64,000 bases of DNA from Thermohalobaculum sediminis (GTDB taxonomy: Bacteria > Pseudomonadota > Alphaproteobacteria > Rhodobacterales > Rhodobacteraceae). Each line of letters opens with the position of its first letter. Position 1 is the first letter of the stretch. Shown here piece by piece: positions 55,099 to 63,764 of the stretch. Below the pieces are notes generated by a model. It saw nothing but the letters and a program-made list of their open reading frames with translations. It did not search any database and was not told where the DNA came from. The stretch is from assembly GCF_023487995.1 (NCBI RefSeq), contig NZ_JAMFKN010000001.1, positions 124,001 to 188,000 on the forward strand, written 5' to 3'. The position numbers and the translations under genes were made by a program.

Positions 55099-56078
55099 GC
55101 GGCCCGGTCCTCGTCACCGGGGCGGGTGGCTTCGTCGGCGGCCATGTCGTCGCGCGGCTGACGGCGGCGGGGCGCGAGGTGCGAGCGCTCGACTTCGGCT
55201 TCCCCGCCGCCCTGCCCGAGGGCGTCGCACGAATCGAGGGCTCGGTGCTCGACGCCTCCTCCCTCGGGCGCGCGGCCGGCGGGGCCTCGGCCATCGTGCA
55301 TGCGGCCGCGATCGCGCATCTGTGGACCCGCGCCCCGGGCGACTACGACCTGGTCAATGTCGAGGGCACCGCGCGGGTGCTGGAGGCGGCGGCACGCGAG
55401 GGCGCGCGCGTCGTCCACGTCTCGAGCTTCGTGACGTTGGTCGGGCGGGATTCATGCGACGGCACCGTGCTCGACGAGGGCGTCGAGCTTGCGCCCGGCG
55501 AGATGCTGGGCCCCTATCCACGATCCAAGCGGCTGGCCGAGCTGCGCGTGGCCGAGGCCGCGGCCAGCGGGGTGGACGCGCTGATGGTGCTGCCCTCGGC
55601 GCCCGTGGGGCCGGGCGACCATCGCCTGACGCCGCCCACCGCGATGATCCGTGACCTTGCCGCCGGTCGCACGCCCGCGCTGATCGACTGCCTGTTGAAC
55701 CTGATCGACGCGCGCGCGCTGGCCGACGGCATCGTCGCTGCGCTGGAGCGCGGCGCGACGGGCCGGCGTTACCTGCTGACGGGCGAGGACCTGCCGATGC
55801 GCGAGGTCGCCGCCATGGTCACCCGCCTCGCCGGGGTCAAGCCGCCGAAGGCGAACGTGCCCATGGCACTGGCGCTGGCGGCGGGGCGCATCGAGACGGC
55901 GATCTCGCGCGTGACCGGCAGGCCCCCGAAGGCGCCGCTGACGGGCGTGCGGCTTGCCGCGCGGCGGGTGCGGTTCGACAATGCCCGCGCCCGGGCGGAA
56001 CTCGGCTTTGCGCCCCCGCCCGTCGAGGCGGCGCTGAATGATGCCATCGGCTGGCTTCGGGCACAGGGGCATCTGTGA
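55095..56078 (+). CDS. hpnA: Hopanoid-associated sugar epimerase HpnA
   Basis: A 327-residue extended short-chain dehydrogenase. The NAD site is TGAGGFVGGHV (residues 8-18) and the catalytic Tyr/Lys pair is Tyr141-Pro-Arg-Ser-Lys145 in GPYPRSKRLAE. HpnA belongs to the hopanoid gene set; genetic studies link it to hopanoid side-chain sugar processing, with details unresolved. It ends 9 bases before the end of the opposing hpnB and is coupled to the propeller gene upstream. Confidence 0.85.
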   Translation: MSGPVLVTGAGGFVGGHVVARLTAAGREVRALDFGFPAALPEGVARIEGSVLDASSLGRAAGGASAIVHAAAIAHLWTRAPGDYDLVNVEGTARVLEAAAREGARVVHVSSFVTLVGRDSCDGTVLDEGVELAPGEMLGPYPRSKRLAELRVAEAAASGVDALMVLPSAPVGPGDHRLTPPTAMIRDLAAGRTPALIDCLLNLIDARALADGIVAALERGATGRRYLLTGEDLPMREVAAMVTRLAGVKPPKANVPMALALAAGRIETAISRVTGRPPKAPLTGVRLAARRVRFDNARARAELGFAPPPVEAALNDAIGWLRAQGHL

Positions 56079-56087
56079 GCCGGGGCC

Positions 56088-57245
56088 TCACCCCGGATAT
56101 GTGCGCCCCTTCCATGCCCCGCCCCGCCCGATCAGGTGTGCGAGCGCCGAATCGATCGTCATCGCCATGTAGAAAACGGCCGCGAGCGGCAGCGCGAACG
56201 CCCGCGCCTCGTCGCCGCCATAGAGCCGCAGCGTGGGCAGATACGCGACCACCGACAGCGCCCATGCGACCGCGCCCAGCGCCGCCGCGCCGCCCTCGCC
56301 GTGCAGCGGCAGCAGAAGGACCAGGAGCGGCCCCGCGAGATAGGTCACCGCCATGCCCACGGTCGCGCCCGCAAGCATCATCCAGGACCGGCCAAGCTGC
56401 ACGAAGGCAGTGCGGCGCACCATCTTCCAGATCGAGCCGAGCCGCCGGTTGTCGCGCAGCGACACGACCTCGGTGTCCGCGAGTCCCAGCCAGATCGCCT
56501 TGCGCCCCGCGCCCCGCTTGACCAGCGCGGCCAGCGTGCAGTCGTCGATCAGCGCATCCATCAGCGCCCCGATGCCGCCGATCTCGGCCAGCGCCGAGCG
56601 GCGGACCAGCACGCAGCCACCCGCAGCCCCCGCGACCCGCGACGCAGGATCATTGACCAGCGGGAACGGGTAGAGCTTCTGGAAGAAGAACACGAAGGCA
56701 GGGATCAGCAGCCCGCCCCAGACCCCGCGGGCGTCGAGCCGCGCCATCAACGACACCTGCGCGAGCCCCCGCGCCTCGGCCAGCGCGACGAGGCGCGAGA
56801 GCGTGCGGGGGTCGTGCAGGATGTCGGCATCCGTCAGCAGCAGGTAATCGGTCTCGGGCTCGGCCGCGAGCGCAGCGCGCACGCCCTGTTCGAGCGCCCA
56901 GAGCTTGCCGGTCCATCCCGGCTCGAGCGGCGCGCCGGCGAGGATGCGGACCGGCCGGGCCGTGCCCTCGGCCACGCGCGCGGCGATGGCCCGGGTGCCG
57001 TCGGTCGACCCGTCATCGACCAGCGTGATCGAGAACCGGCCCGCATAGCGCGTTGCCCCATGGGCGCCGATGACGGCGCCGATCGACGCGGCCTCGTCGC
57101 GCGCCGGGATCACGGCGGCGACCACCGGCCAGGCCGCTGGCTCCGGCGCATCCGGCAGCCGCTGGTCGGCGCACCAGAAGGCCCCGCGCCCCATGAGGAG
57201 CCCGAGCCAGACCGCGACCGCGAGGATTGCGAGGGCGAGCAGCAT
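56088..57245 (-). CDS. hpnB: Hopanoid-associated glycosyltransferase HpnB
   Basis: A 385-residue membrane-bound GT2 enzyme. An N-terminal helix (residues 1-20) precedes the catalytic domain with VAAVIPARDEA, TLVDDGSTDGT (Asp77, Asp78), LTDADILHDP and a C-terminal DDCTLA/RRTAFVQLGRS region, then three or four membrane helices. It is the hpn-cluster glycosyltransferase. It lies on the minus strand between hpnA and hpnC, an inversion relative to the usual collinear hpn order. Confidence 0.88.
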   Translation of the reverse strand: MLLALAILAVAVWLGLLMGRGAFWCADQRLPDAPEPAAWPVVAAVIPARDEAASIGAVIGAHGATRYAGRFSITLVDDGSTDGTRAIAARVAEGTARPVRILAGAPLEPGWTGKLWALEQGVRAALAAEPETDYLLLTDADILHDPRTLSRLVALAEARGLAQVSLMARLDARGVWGGLLIPAFVFFFQKLYPFPLVNDPASRVAGAAGGCVLVRRSALAEIGGIGALMDALIDDCTLAALVKRGAGRKAIWLGLADTEVVSLRDNRRLGSIWKMVRRTAFVQLGRSWMMLAGATVGMAVTYLAGPLLVLLLPLHGEGGAAALGAVAWALSVVAYLPTLRLYGGDEARAFALPLAAVFYMAMTIDSALAHLIGRGGAWKGRTYPG

Positions 57246-57308
57246 GGCTCACAGCGATACGCGGCGGCGCGGGCGGCGGCAAGCCTCGGCCCTGCCGGGG
57301 CGGCGAGA

Positions 57309-57337
57309 TTGCCAGCCGCCCGCCTCGCCCTTATGTT
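57309..57337 (+). promoter_or_regulatory. Candidate promoter of hpnCDE-shc
   Basis: TTGCCA (57309-57314) and TATGTT (57332-57337) are exactly 17 bases apart in the divergent hpnB/hpnC gap. The start point would be near 57344, about 37 bases before the hpnC ATG. Good match for GC-rich DNA. Confidence 0.55.
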
Positions 57338-57380
57338 CCGGCCACCCGGGCGGGCCGCGCGGGGCAGGCGGACGAGGGCG

Positions 57381-58241
57381 ATGGATCAGCGGACGGACAG
57401 CCGGGCGGTCGAGGCGCCTTCGGGGAAATGGGCGGAGGACGAAAACTTCCCCGTCGGCTCGCGCCTGATCGAGTCGCGGCTCAGGCCCCATGTGATGCGC
57501 TACTACACCTTCGCGCGTGGGACCGACGATATCGCCGACAGCAGCGCGCTTTCGCCCGCCGAAAAGATCGCCCGGCTCGACGCCTGCGAGGCGGGGCTCG
57601 AGCCCGGCGCCACGGGGCCCCAGATCGCCACCCGGCTGCGCGACAGCCTGTCCGCGACGGGCGTGGACGACCGGGTGGCACGCGACCTTCTGGTGGCCTT
57701 CCGGCAGGACGCCCTGAAGGCGCGCTATGCCGACTGGGACGAGTTGCTGGGGTATTGCCGCTACTCGGCCCACCCGGTCGGGCGCTACCTGCTGGAACTG
57801 CATGGCGAGGACGCGCGGACGGGTGTGCCGGGCGATGCGCTGTGCGCGGCGCTGCAGGTGCTGAACCACCTTCAGGACCTGGGAAAGGACCGCCACGACC
57901 TCGACCGGGTCTACCTGCCGCAGGACTGGATGGCCGAAGCCGGGATCGACGACACCGCGCTCGATGCGCTCGAATCCTCGGCCGGGCTGAGGCAGGTGAT
58001 CGACCGTTGCCTCGACGGCTGCGACGGCCTGCTCGACCGGGCCGAGCCGCTGGCGGGCATGATCCGCTCGCGCCGGCTGGCGGCCGAGGTCGCGGTGATC
58101 CAGCGGCTGGCGCGGTGCCTTGCCGCCCGGCTGCGGCGCGAGGACCCGCTGGCCGGGCGGGTGAAGCACTCGCAGGGCGATCTCGCGCGGGGGCTGGCCG
58201 CGGGGCTCTGGCGCGCCGCCACGCACCGGGCGCCGCGATGA
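57381..58241 (+). CDS. hpnC: Hydroxysqualene synthase HpnC
   Basis: A 286-residue trans-isoprenyl synthase of the squalene/phytoene synthase fold. The first aspartate-rich motif DDIAD (Asp49-Asp53) follows HVMRYYTFARGTD, and the second is LQDLGKDRHDLDRVYLP. HpnC converts presqualene diphosphate to hydroxysqualene. The ATG at 57381 is supported by GAGGGCG just upstream. The stop overlaps hpnD by four bases. Confidence 0.92.
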   Translation: MDQRTDSRAVEAPSGKWAEDENFPVGSRLIESRLRPHVMRYYTFARGTDDIADSSALSPAEKIARLDACEAGLEPGATGPQIATRLRDSLSATGVDDRVARDLLVAFRQDALKARYADWDELLGYCRYSAHPVGRYLLELHGEDARTGVPGDALCAALQVLNHLQDLGKDRHDLDRVYLPQDWMAEAGIDDTALDALESSAGLRQVIDRCLDGCDGLLDRAEPLAGMIRSRRLAAEVAVIQRLARCLAARLRREDPLAGRVKHSQGDLARGLAAGLWRAATHRAPR

Positions 58242-59137
58242 CGGCGGGCGGCCTCGACGCGCTCGCCCCCCTGCCCTCGGACGCGCCGGATCCGGCGGCC
58301 GAGGTGGCGCGGATCACGCGCGCGGCGGGCTCGTCCTTCGGGCCGGGCATGGCGATCCTGCCGCGCGCGCGGCGCGAAGGGATGTGGGCGCTCTACGCCT
58401 TCAGCCGGGTGATCGACGACATCGCCGACGAGGACTGGCCGCTGGCCGACAAGCACCGCCTGCTCGACGCCTGGCGGGGAGAGATCGCGGCGCTCTATGC
58501 GGGGCGGCCCGTCTCGGCGATCGGGCGGGCGCTGGCGGCGCCGGTCGCGCGCTACGACCTGCCGCAGGCCGAGTTCCTCGCGCTGATCGAGGGGATGCAG
58601 ATGGACGCCGACGGCCCCATCGTCGCGCCCCCGATGGCGACGCTGAGGCTTTATACCCGCCGCGTCGCGGGCGCGGTGGGGATGCTGTCGATGCGCATCT
58701 TCGGGGCCTGGCGGGGCGAGGTCTCGGAGCGATTTGCCGCGGCTCTGGGAGATGCGTTGCAGCTCACGAACATCCTGCGCGATGTCGAGGAGGACGCGGC
58801 CCTCGGGCGCCTGTATCTGCCGCGCGAGATGCTGGAGCAGCACGGGATGCCGACGACGCCCGAAGGCGTGGTGAACCACCCGGCGCTGCCCGCGCTGGGC
58901 TCGGAGCTTGGCGCGCTGGCGCGGGCCGAGTTCGACACCGCGCGGGGGCTGGTGGCGGCGCATGACCGGCTGAGGCTTGCGCCCGCGCTGATGATGATGG
59001 GGGTCTACGAGGCGTATCTGAACCGCATGGCGGCGCGAGGTTTCGCGCGTGCGCGCGTCACGATCTCGAAGCCGTCGAAGCTGCTGGCGGGGGTGAGTTG
59101 CGTCCTTTCGCCCGCCCGGTCGCGCCGCGATGCCTGA
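58238..59137 (+). CDS. hpnD: Presqualene diphosphate synthase HpnD
   Basis: A 299-residue enzyme joining two farnesyl diphosphates head to head. The motifs are DDIADEDWPL (Asp60/61/64) and LTNILRDVEEDAALGRLYLP; YAFSRVIDDIAD and RRVAGAVG are typical of HpnD. It starts in the hpnC stop (ATGA), and its end overlaps hpnE by 8 bases, so hpnC-D-E are tightly coupled. Confidence 0.94.
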   Translation: MTAGGLDALAPLPSDAPDPAAEVARITRAAGSSFGPGMAILPRARREGMWALYAFSRVIDDIADEDWPLADKHRLLDAWRGEIAALYAGRPVSAIGRALAAPVARYDLPQAEFLALIEGMQMDADGPIVAPPMATLRLYTRRVAGAVGMLSMRIFGAWRGEVSERFAAALGDALQLTNILRDVEEDAALGRLYLPREMLEQHGMPTTPEGVVNHPALPALGSELGALARAEFDTARGLVAAHDRLRLAPALMMMGVYEAYLNRMAARGFARARVTISKPSKLLAGVSCVLSPARSRRDA

Positions 59138-60386
59138 GGGCGTGGTGCATGTGGTGGGCGCGGGGCTTGCGGGCCTCTCGGCCGCGCTCAGGCTGGCCGC
59201 GGCCGGGCGGCGCGTCGCGGCCTGGGAAGCCGCGGGCCATGCCGGGGGCCGCTGCCGGTCGTTCTTCGACGCCCGATTGGGGCGGCAGATCGACAATGGC
59301 AACCACCTTGTCCTCAGCGGCAACCGCTCGGTGCGCGACTATCTGAGCCTCGCGGGCGCGCCGGGCGCGCTGACGCCCGCGCCCGAGGCGGCATTCCCAT
59401 TCGCCGACCTCGAGAGCGGGGCGCGCTATACGGTGCGGCTCAACCGGGGTCCGGTGCCGTGGTGGATCGCCCTGCCCTCGCGACGGGTGCCGGGGACCGG
59501 GCTGCGCGACTACCTGGGCGCGCTCGCGCTCCTGCGCGCGGGGCCCGAGTCGACGGTGGCCGAGGCGGTGCGCGGCCGCGGCCCGCTGTGGCGCGGCTTC
59601 TGGGAGCCGCTCACGCTCGCCGCGATCAACACGACGCCCGAGCGCGCTTCGGCGCAACTGCTGGCGCGCGTGCTGGTCGAGACCTTCGGCAAGGGCGCCG
59701 ACGCCTCGCGCCCGATGTTCGCACCCCACGGGCTTGGCCCGGCGCTGGTCGAGCCCGCGCTCGCGCGCCTGTCCGCGCTTGGCGTCGAGGTCGGCTTCAA
59801 CCGCACGCTGCGGGCGATCGCGCGCGAGGGCGGACGGGCGACGCGGCTGGCTTTCAGCGACGGCGATGAGGCGTTGGGCCCGGCCGACCGCGTGGTGCTG
59901 GCCCTGCCGCCCTCGCGGCTGAAGCCGATCCTGCCGGAACTGGACCTGCCCAATGACGCCTGCGCGATCCTCAACGCGCATTTCGTTGTCGATGACCCCG
60001 GGCTTGCGACCGCCGCACCGCTGACCGGCGTGCTGGGCGCCACCACGCAATGGATCTTCGTGCGCGGCGACGTGGTCAGCCTGACGGTGAGTGCCGCCGA
60101 CGCGCTGGGCCTGGTCGAGGCCGACCGCGAGGCGCTGACCGCCCGGCTCTGGGCCGAGACCCGCGCGGCGCTGGGACTGCGGGCAACCGATCACACCGCC
60201 GCGCGTATCATCATCGAGAAGCGGGCAACCTTTGACCAATCGCCCCAAGCTGTGGCAAAGCGGGCCAAGGCAAGAACTTCGCTGGAAAACCTATTTCTCG
60301 CGGGCGACGCGACCGATACGGACCTTCCCGCGACCATCGAGGGCGCGATCAGGTCGGGCGAGACCGCGGCCGCACTCGCGGGATGA
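59130..60386 (+). CDS. hpnE: Hydroxysqualene dehydroxylase HpnE (FAD-dependent)
   Basis: A 418-residue flavoprotein of the amine-oxidase/phytoene-desaturase family. The FAD loop is VVGAGLAGLSAALRLAAAG with Gly10/12/15, then GGRCRS and a C-terminal FAD motif FLAGDATDTDLPATIEGAIRSG. It reduces hydroxysqualene to squalene, completing the HpnCDE route. Codon use becomes AT-richer around 60225-60300. Confidence 0.93.
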   Translation: MPEGVVHVVGAGLAGLSAALRLAAAGRRVAAWEAAGHAGGRCRSFFDARLGRQIDNGNHLVLSGNRSVRDYLSLAGAPGALTPAPEAAFPFADLESGARYTVRLNRGPVPWWIALPSRRVPGTGLRDYLGALALLRAGPESTVAEAVRGRGPLWRGFWEPLTLAAINTTPERASAQLLARVLVETFGKGADASRPMFAPHGLGPALVEPALARLSALGVEVGFNRTLRAIAREGGRATRLAFSDGDEALGPADRVVLALPPSRLKPILPELDLPNDACAILNAHFVVDDPGLATAAPLTGVLGATTQWIFVRGDVVSLTVSAADALGLVEADREALTARLWAETRAALGLRATDHTAARIIIEKRATFDQSPQAVAKRAKARTSLENLFLAGDATDTDLPATIEGAIRSGETAAALAG

Positions 60387-60431
60387 CGGGCTGAAGGCAC
60401 GGACAGGCAGAACGGGACGACCGGGACGGAC

Positions 60432-62405
60432 ATGAACAACACGGTGATCTCGGCCGACAGCCTTGCGGGCGCGGCGGCACTCGGCGCGGCGCCCTCGCGT
60501 GCGGAGCGTGAGGCGGTCATCGCCGAACGCGCCGGGCGGCTGTGGGACATGCAGAAACCGGACGGGCACATCGTGTTCGAGCTGGAGGCCGACTGCACCA
60601 TTCCCTCGGAATACGTGCTGCTGCGCCATTTCCTTGGCGAGATCGACCCCGAGCGCGAGGCGCGGATCGCGCGCTACATCCGCTCGGTGCAGAACGCGGA
60701 CGGATCGTGGCCGCTGTTCCATGACGGGGCGGGCAACATCTCGGCCACCGTCAAGGGCTACTGGGCGCTCAAGCTGATCGGCGACGACATCGACGCGCCG
60801 CACATGACGCGCGCGCGGTCCTGGCTGCTGGGACAAGGGGGCGCCGCCAAGGCCAACGTGTTCACCCGGATCATGATGGCGCTCTACCGCCAGATCCCGT
60901 GGCACGGGATGCCCTGCATCCCGGTCGAGGCGATCCTGATGCCGGAATGGTTCCCGTTCCACATGTCGAAGATCGCCTACTGGTCGCGCACGGTGCTGAC
61001 GCCGCTGCTGATCCTCTACGCCAAGCGCGCAAGCGCCGCGAACCCCACCGGGCGCGACATCCGCGAGCTGTTCGTCGTGCCGCCCGAGCAGCAGCGCAAG
61101 TGGCAGATCAACCCGACCGGCAGCCGGATCGGCGAGATGTTCCTGCTGCTCGACCGCGCGCTTCAGACCGCCGAGCCGCATTTCCCCAAGGGGCTGCGCG
61201 AGCGGGCGATCCGCAAGGCCGAGGAGTTCACCATCAGCCATCTCAACGGCGAGAGCGGGCTGGGCGCGATCTATCCCGCCATGGCGAACGCGGTGATGGC
61301 GCTGCGGGTGCTGGGCTACGCGGACGACCACCCGCACATGAGGATCGCGCGAGAAGCCATTGAAAAGTTGGTAATCGAGCGGGGTGAAGAGATCTATCTG
61401 CAACCCTGTGTCTCGCCGGTCTGGGACACCGCGCTGGCAGCCCACGCCTTCCTCGAGACCGGCGAGAAGGACGACCCGCGGCTGATCGCGGCACTCGACT
61501 GGCTCGCGGGCAAGCAGATCCTCGACCATGTGGGCGACTGGGCGGTGCGCCGGCCCGGCCTGCGGCCCGGCGGCTGGGCCTTCCAGTACGACAACCCCGA
61601 TTATCCGGACGTGGACGACACCGCGGTGGTGGTGCTGGCGATGCACCGCGCCGACCCCGAGCGCTATGCCGAGAACATCGCGCGCGCCTGCGAGTGGATC
61701 GTGGGGATGCAGTCGCGCTCGGGCGGCTGGGGGGCATTCGATCCGGAGAACGAGCACTACTACCTCAACTCGATCCCCTTCGCGGACCATGGCGCGCTGC
61801 TGGATCCGCCCACGGTGGACGTGACGGCGCGCTGCGTGGGCTGCCTCGCGCAGGTCGACCGCGAGGGCTATGCGGACGTGATCCGCAAGGGCGTGGGCTT
61901 CATCCGCCGCGAGCAGGAGGCCGACGGCTCCTGGTTCGGCCGCTGGGGCGCGAACTACATCTATGGCACCTGGTCGGCACTGGTGGCGCTGAACGCCGCC
62001 GGCGAGGACATGGGCCAGCCCTATGTGCGCCGCGCGGTCGCCTGGCTGAAGGGGCGCCAGCGCGCCGATGGCGGCTGGGGCGAGGGGCTGGAGAGCTACG
62101 AGGACTGGGGAGCTGGCTTTGCGCGCACCTCGACCGCCTCGCAGACGGCCTGGGCGCTTCTGGGACTGATGTCGGCCGGCGAGACCGAGAGCGACGCGGT
62201 GACGCGCGGGATCGACTGGCTCGCCACCGCGCCGCATGACGAGGACGGGCCGCGCTGGCAGGAGGCGCACTGGACCGGAACAGGATTTCCCAAAGTTTTC
62301 TATTTGAAGTATCATGGTTACGCGGCCTTCTTCCCGCTTTGGGCGATGGGCCGCTACGAGAACGTCATGGCCTCGAACGACCGAGAGGTGCGCTGGGGCA
62401 TCTGA
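60432..62405 (+). CDS. shc: Squalene-hopene cyclase (HpnF)
   Basis: The 657-residue class II terpene cyclase has the catalytic DVDD motif at Asp393-Asp396 that protonates squalene, plus several QW repeats such as QNADGSW, QEADGSWFGRWG, QRADGGWGEG and a C-terminal FYLKYHGYAAFFPLWA. It makes hopene and hopanol at the membrane. It lies 45 bases after hpnE. A compact AT-rich stretch occurs around 61350-61400 and again near 62280-62325. Confidence 0.97.
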   Translation: MNNTVISADSLAGAAALGAAPSRAEREAVIAERAGRLWDMQKPDGHIVFELEADCTIPSEYVLLRHFLGEIDPEREARIARYIRSVQNADGSWPLFHDGAGNISATVKGYWALKLIGDDIDAPHMTRARSWLLGQGGAAKANVFTRIMMALYRQIPWHGMPCIPVEAILMPEWFPFHMSKIAYWSRTVLTPLLILYAKRASAANPTGRDIRELFVVPPEQQRKWQINPTGSRIGEMFLLLDRALQTAEPHFPKGLRERAIRKAEEFTISHLNGESGLGAIYPAMANAVMALRVLGYADDHPHMRIAREAIEKLVIERGEEIYLQPCVSPVWDTALAAHAFLETGEKDDPRLIAALDWLAGKQILDHVGDWAVRRPGLRPGGWAFQYDNPDYPDVDDTAVVVLAMHRADPERYAENIARACEWIVGMQSRSGGWGAFDPENEHYYLNSIPFADHGALLDPPTVDVTARCVGCLAQVDREGYADVIRKGVGFIRREQEADGSWFGRWGANYIYGTWSALVALNAAGEDMGQPYVRRAVAWLKGRQRADGGWGEGLESYEDWGAGFARTSTASQTAWALLGLMSAGETESDAVTRGIDWLATAPHDEDGPRWQEAHWTGTGFPKVFYLKYHGYAAFFPLWAMGRYENVMASNDREVRWGI

Positions 62406-62504
62406 GAGCCCCGCGATCCGGCCCACGACAACGGCCGGACACTTCGCGCGTGCCCCGCGGCCGGCGGCCGGGCGCGCCCTTCCCCGTCGTGGGGCGGGGC
62501 GAGG

Positions 62505-63200
62505 GTGGGGGATGGCGCCTTGCAGAGCCGAATAGACCGAGCCGGGCCCGTGCTCGGCATCATCGCCGGCATGGAGAGCGAGCTTGCCGCGCTGGGCGGG
62601 TTGCGCGCCGATGGCTGCCTCGCCACCGGCGTGTCGGGCGCGCGCCCCGATCAGGCCGAGCGCGAGGCGGTCCGGCTCGCTCGCATGGGCTGCCGGTTGC
62701 TGGTGAGTTGGGGGGTCGCGGGCGGGCTGCATCCGCGCCTCGCGCCGGGCACGCTGATTCTGGGCACCGAGGTGGTCGAGGAGAACGGCACCCGCCACGC
62801 GCTGGCGGTGCCGCCGCTGCCAGGCGTGCGGCGCGCGCGGCTGGTAGGTCTGGACCGTCCGGCGATGACCGCGCGCGACAAGGCGGCGCTGCATGCGGCG
62901 AGCGGCGCCGACGCGGTTGACATGGAAAGCCACCGCATTGCCCGGGCGGGCGAGGCGGCGGGCGTCCCCGTGATGGCGCTGCGCGCGGTGGGCGACCCCG
63001 CGGCTCGCGCCCTGCCCCGGCTGGCCGCCCACGCGCTGGGCGCGGATGGTCGGCCTCGGCTTGCGCGCGTTCTGCTGGGCCTGCTGGCCGAGCCCTGGGC
63101 GCTGCCCGCGCTCATACGGCTCAAGGGCGACACCGACGCGGCGCTGGCGGCGCTGGCGGCGGTGGCGCGGCGGCTGCCGGGGCTGGCGGGCGAGCCGTGA
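62505..63200 (+). CDS. hpnG: Hopanoid nucleosidase HpnG (phosphorylase-like)
   Basis: A ~231-residue nucleoside-phosphorylase-fold protein. GIIAGMESEL is the N-terminal active-site block, VSWGVAGGLHPRLAPGTLIL the glycine-rich segment and DMESHRIA the base-binding Glu motif. HpnG removes adenine from adenosylhopane to give ribosylhopane. The start is uncertain: GTG at 62505, TTG at 62520 or GTG at 62550 are in frame, all with G-rich leaders. Confidence 0.88.
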   Translation: MGDGALQSRIDRAGPVLGIIAGMESELAALGGLRADGCLATGVSGARPDQAEREAVRLARMGCRLLVSWGVAGGLHPRLAPGTLILGTEVVEENGTRHALAVPPLPGVRRARLVGLDRPAMTARDKAALHAASGADAVDMESHRIARAGEAAGVPVMALRAVGDPAARALPRLAAHALGADGRPRLARVLLGLLAEPWALPALIRLKGDTDAALAALAAVARRLPGLAGEP

Positions 63201-63218
63201 GCCACGGCGCCCGCCGCG

Positions 63219-63503
63219 TCATGGCGCGCGCGGCAGCGTCACCCCGGTGTCGACCGGGTTGACCGCGCCCAGCTGGCGGCGGTCGTCGTCCGTCCAGGCG
63301 GCGATCAGCACGAGGCGGGGATCGCCCGGCTCCTGATCCATCTCGACCGGATCGACGAACACCAGAAGCCCGTTCTGGTCCACGTAGAAGGTGTGCTCGC
63401 CGAAGGCCTGCTCAAGCTGCGCGACCGCGGGGTGCTGCGGGTCCACGGGGGATGCACCAATGGCCTCGCGGGTGGCCGCGATCTGCTCGTCCGTCAGTTT
63501 CAT
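63219..63503 (-). CDS. Conserved-looking small protein of unknown function (94 aa)
   Basis: From the ATG at 63503 (MKLTDEQIAATREAIGASPV) it gives 94 residues, acidic, with a helical N-terminus and a beta-like segment HTFYVDQNGLLVFVDPVE. No family recognised. The upstream ATG at 63620 adds an Arg/Pro-rich leader and is rejected. It is convergent with hpnG, with an 18-base gap. Confidence 0.6.
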   Translation of the reverse strand: MKLTDEQIAATREAIGASPVDPQHPAVAQLEQAFGEHTFYVDQNGLLVFVDPVEMDQEPGDPRLVLIAAWTDDDRRQLGAVNPVDTGVTLPRAP

Positions 63504-63764
63504 GGCAGTCTCGTCGCGTTCTGGTTCGGGCCGGCCCGGCCGTCGGGTCAAAGGGCTGCCCATCTGAGGTATGAACTGTGACGACGCCCTCAGCGTCTCA
63601 GCGATCACGGCCCGGCGCAACCCCCCGGGAGCGCTTTACGAGGCCGTGCCGGCAGGAAATCCGCGAGCGCCGCGCCACTTGCTCCGGCGGCGGCGCTTTG
63701 CAAAGGTCGGCGGCCCGACGGGATCTGCCCCGCCGGGCGCGCAGGCCAGAGGGGTGAGGCAAGG

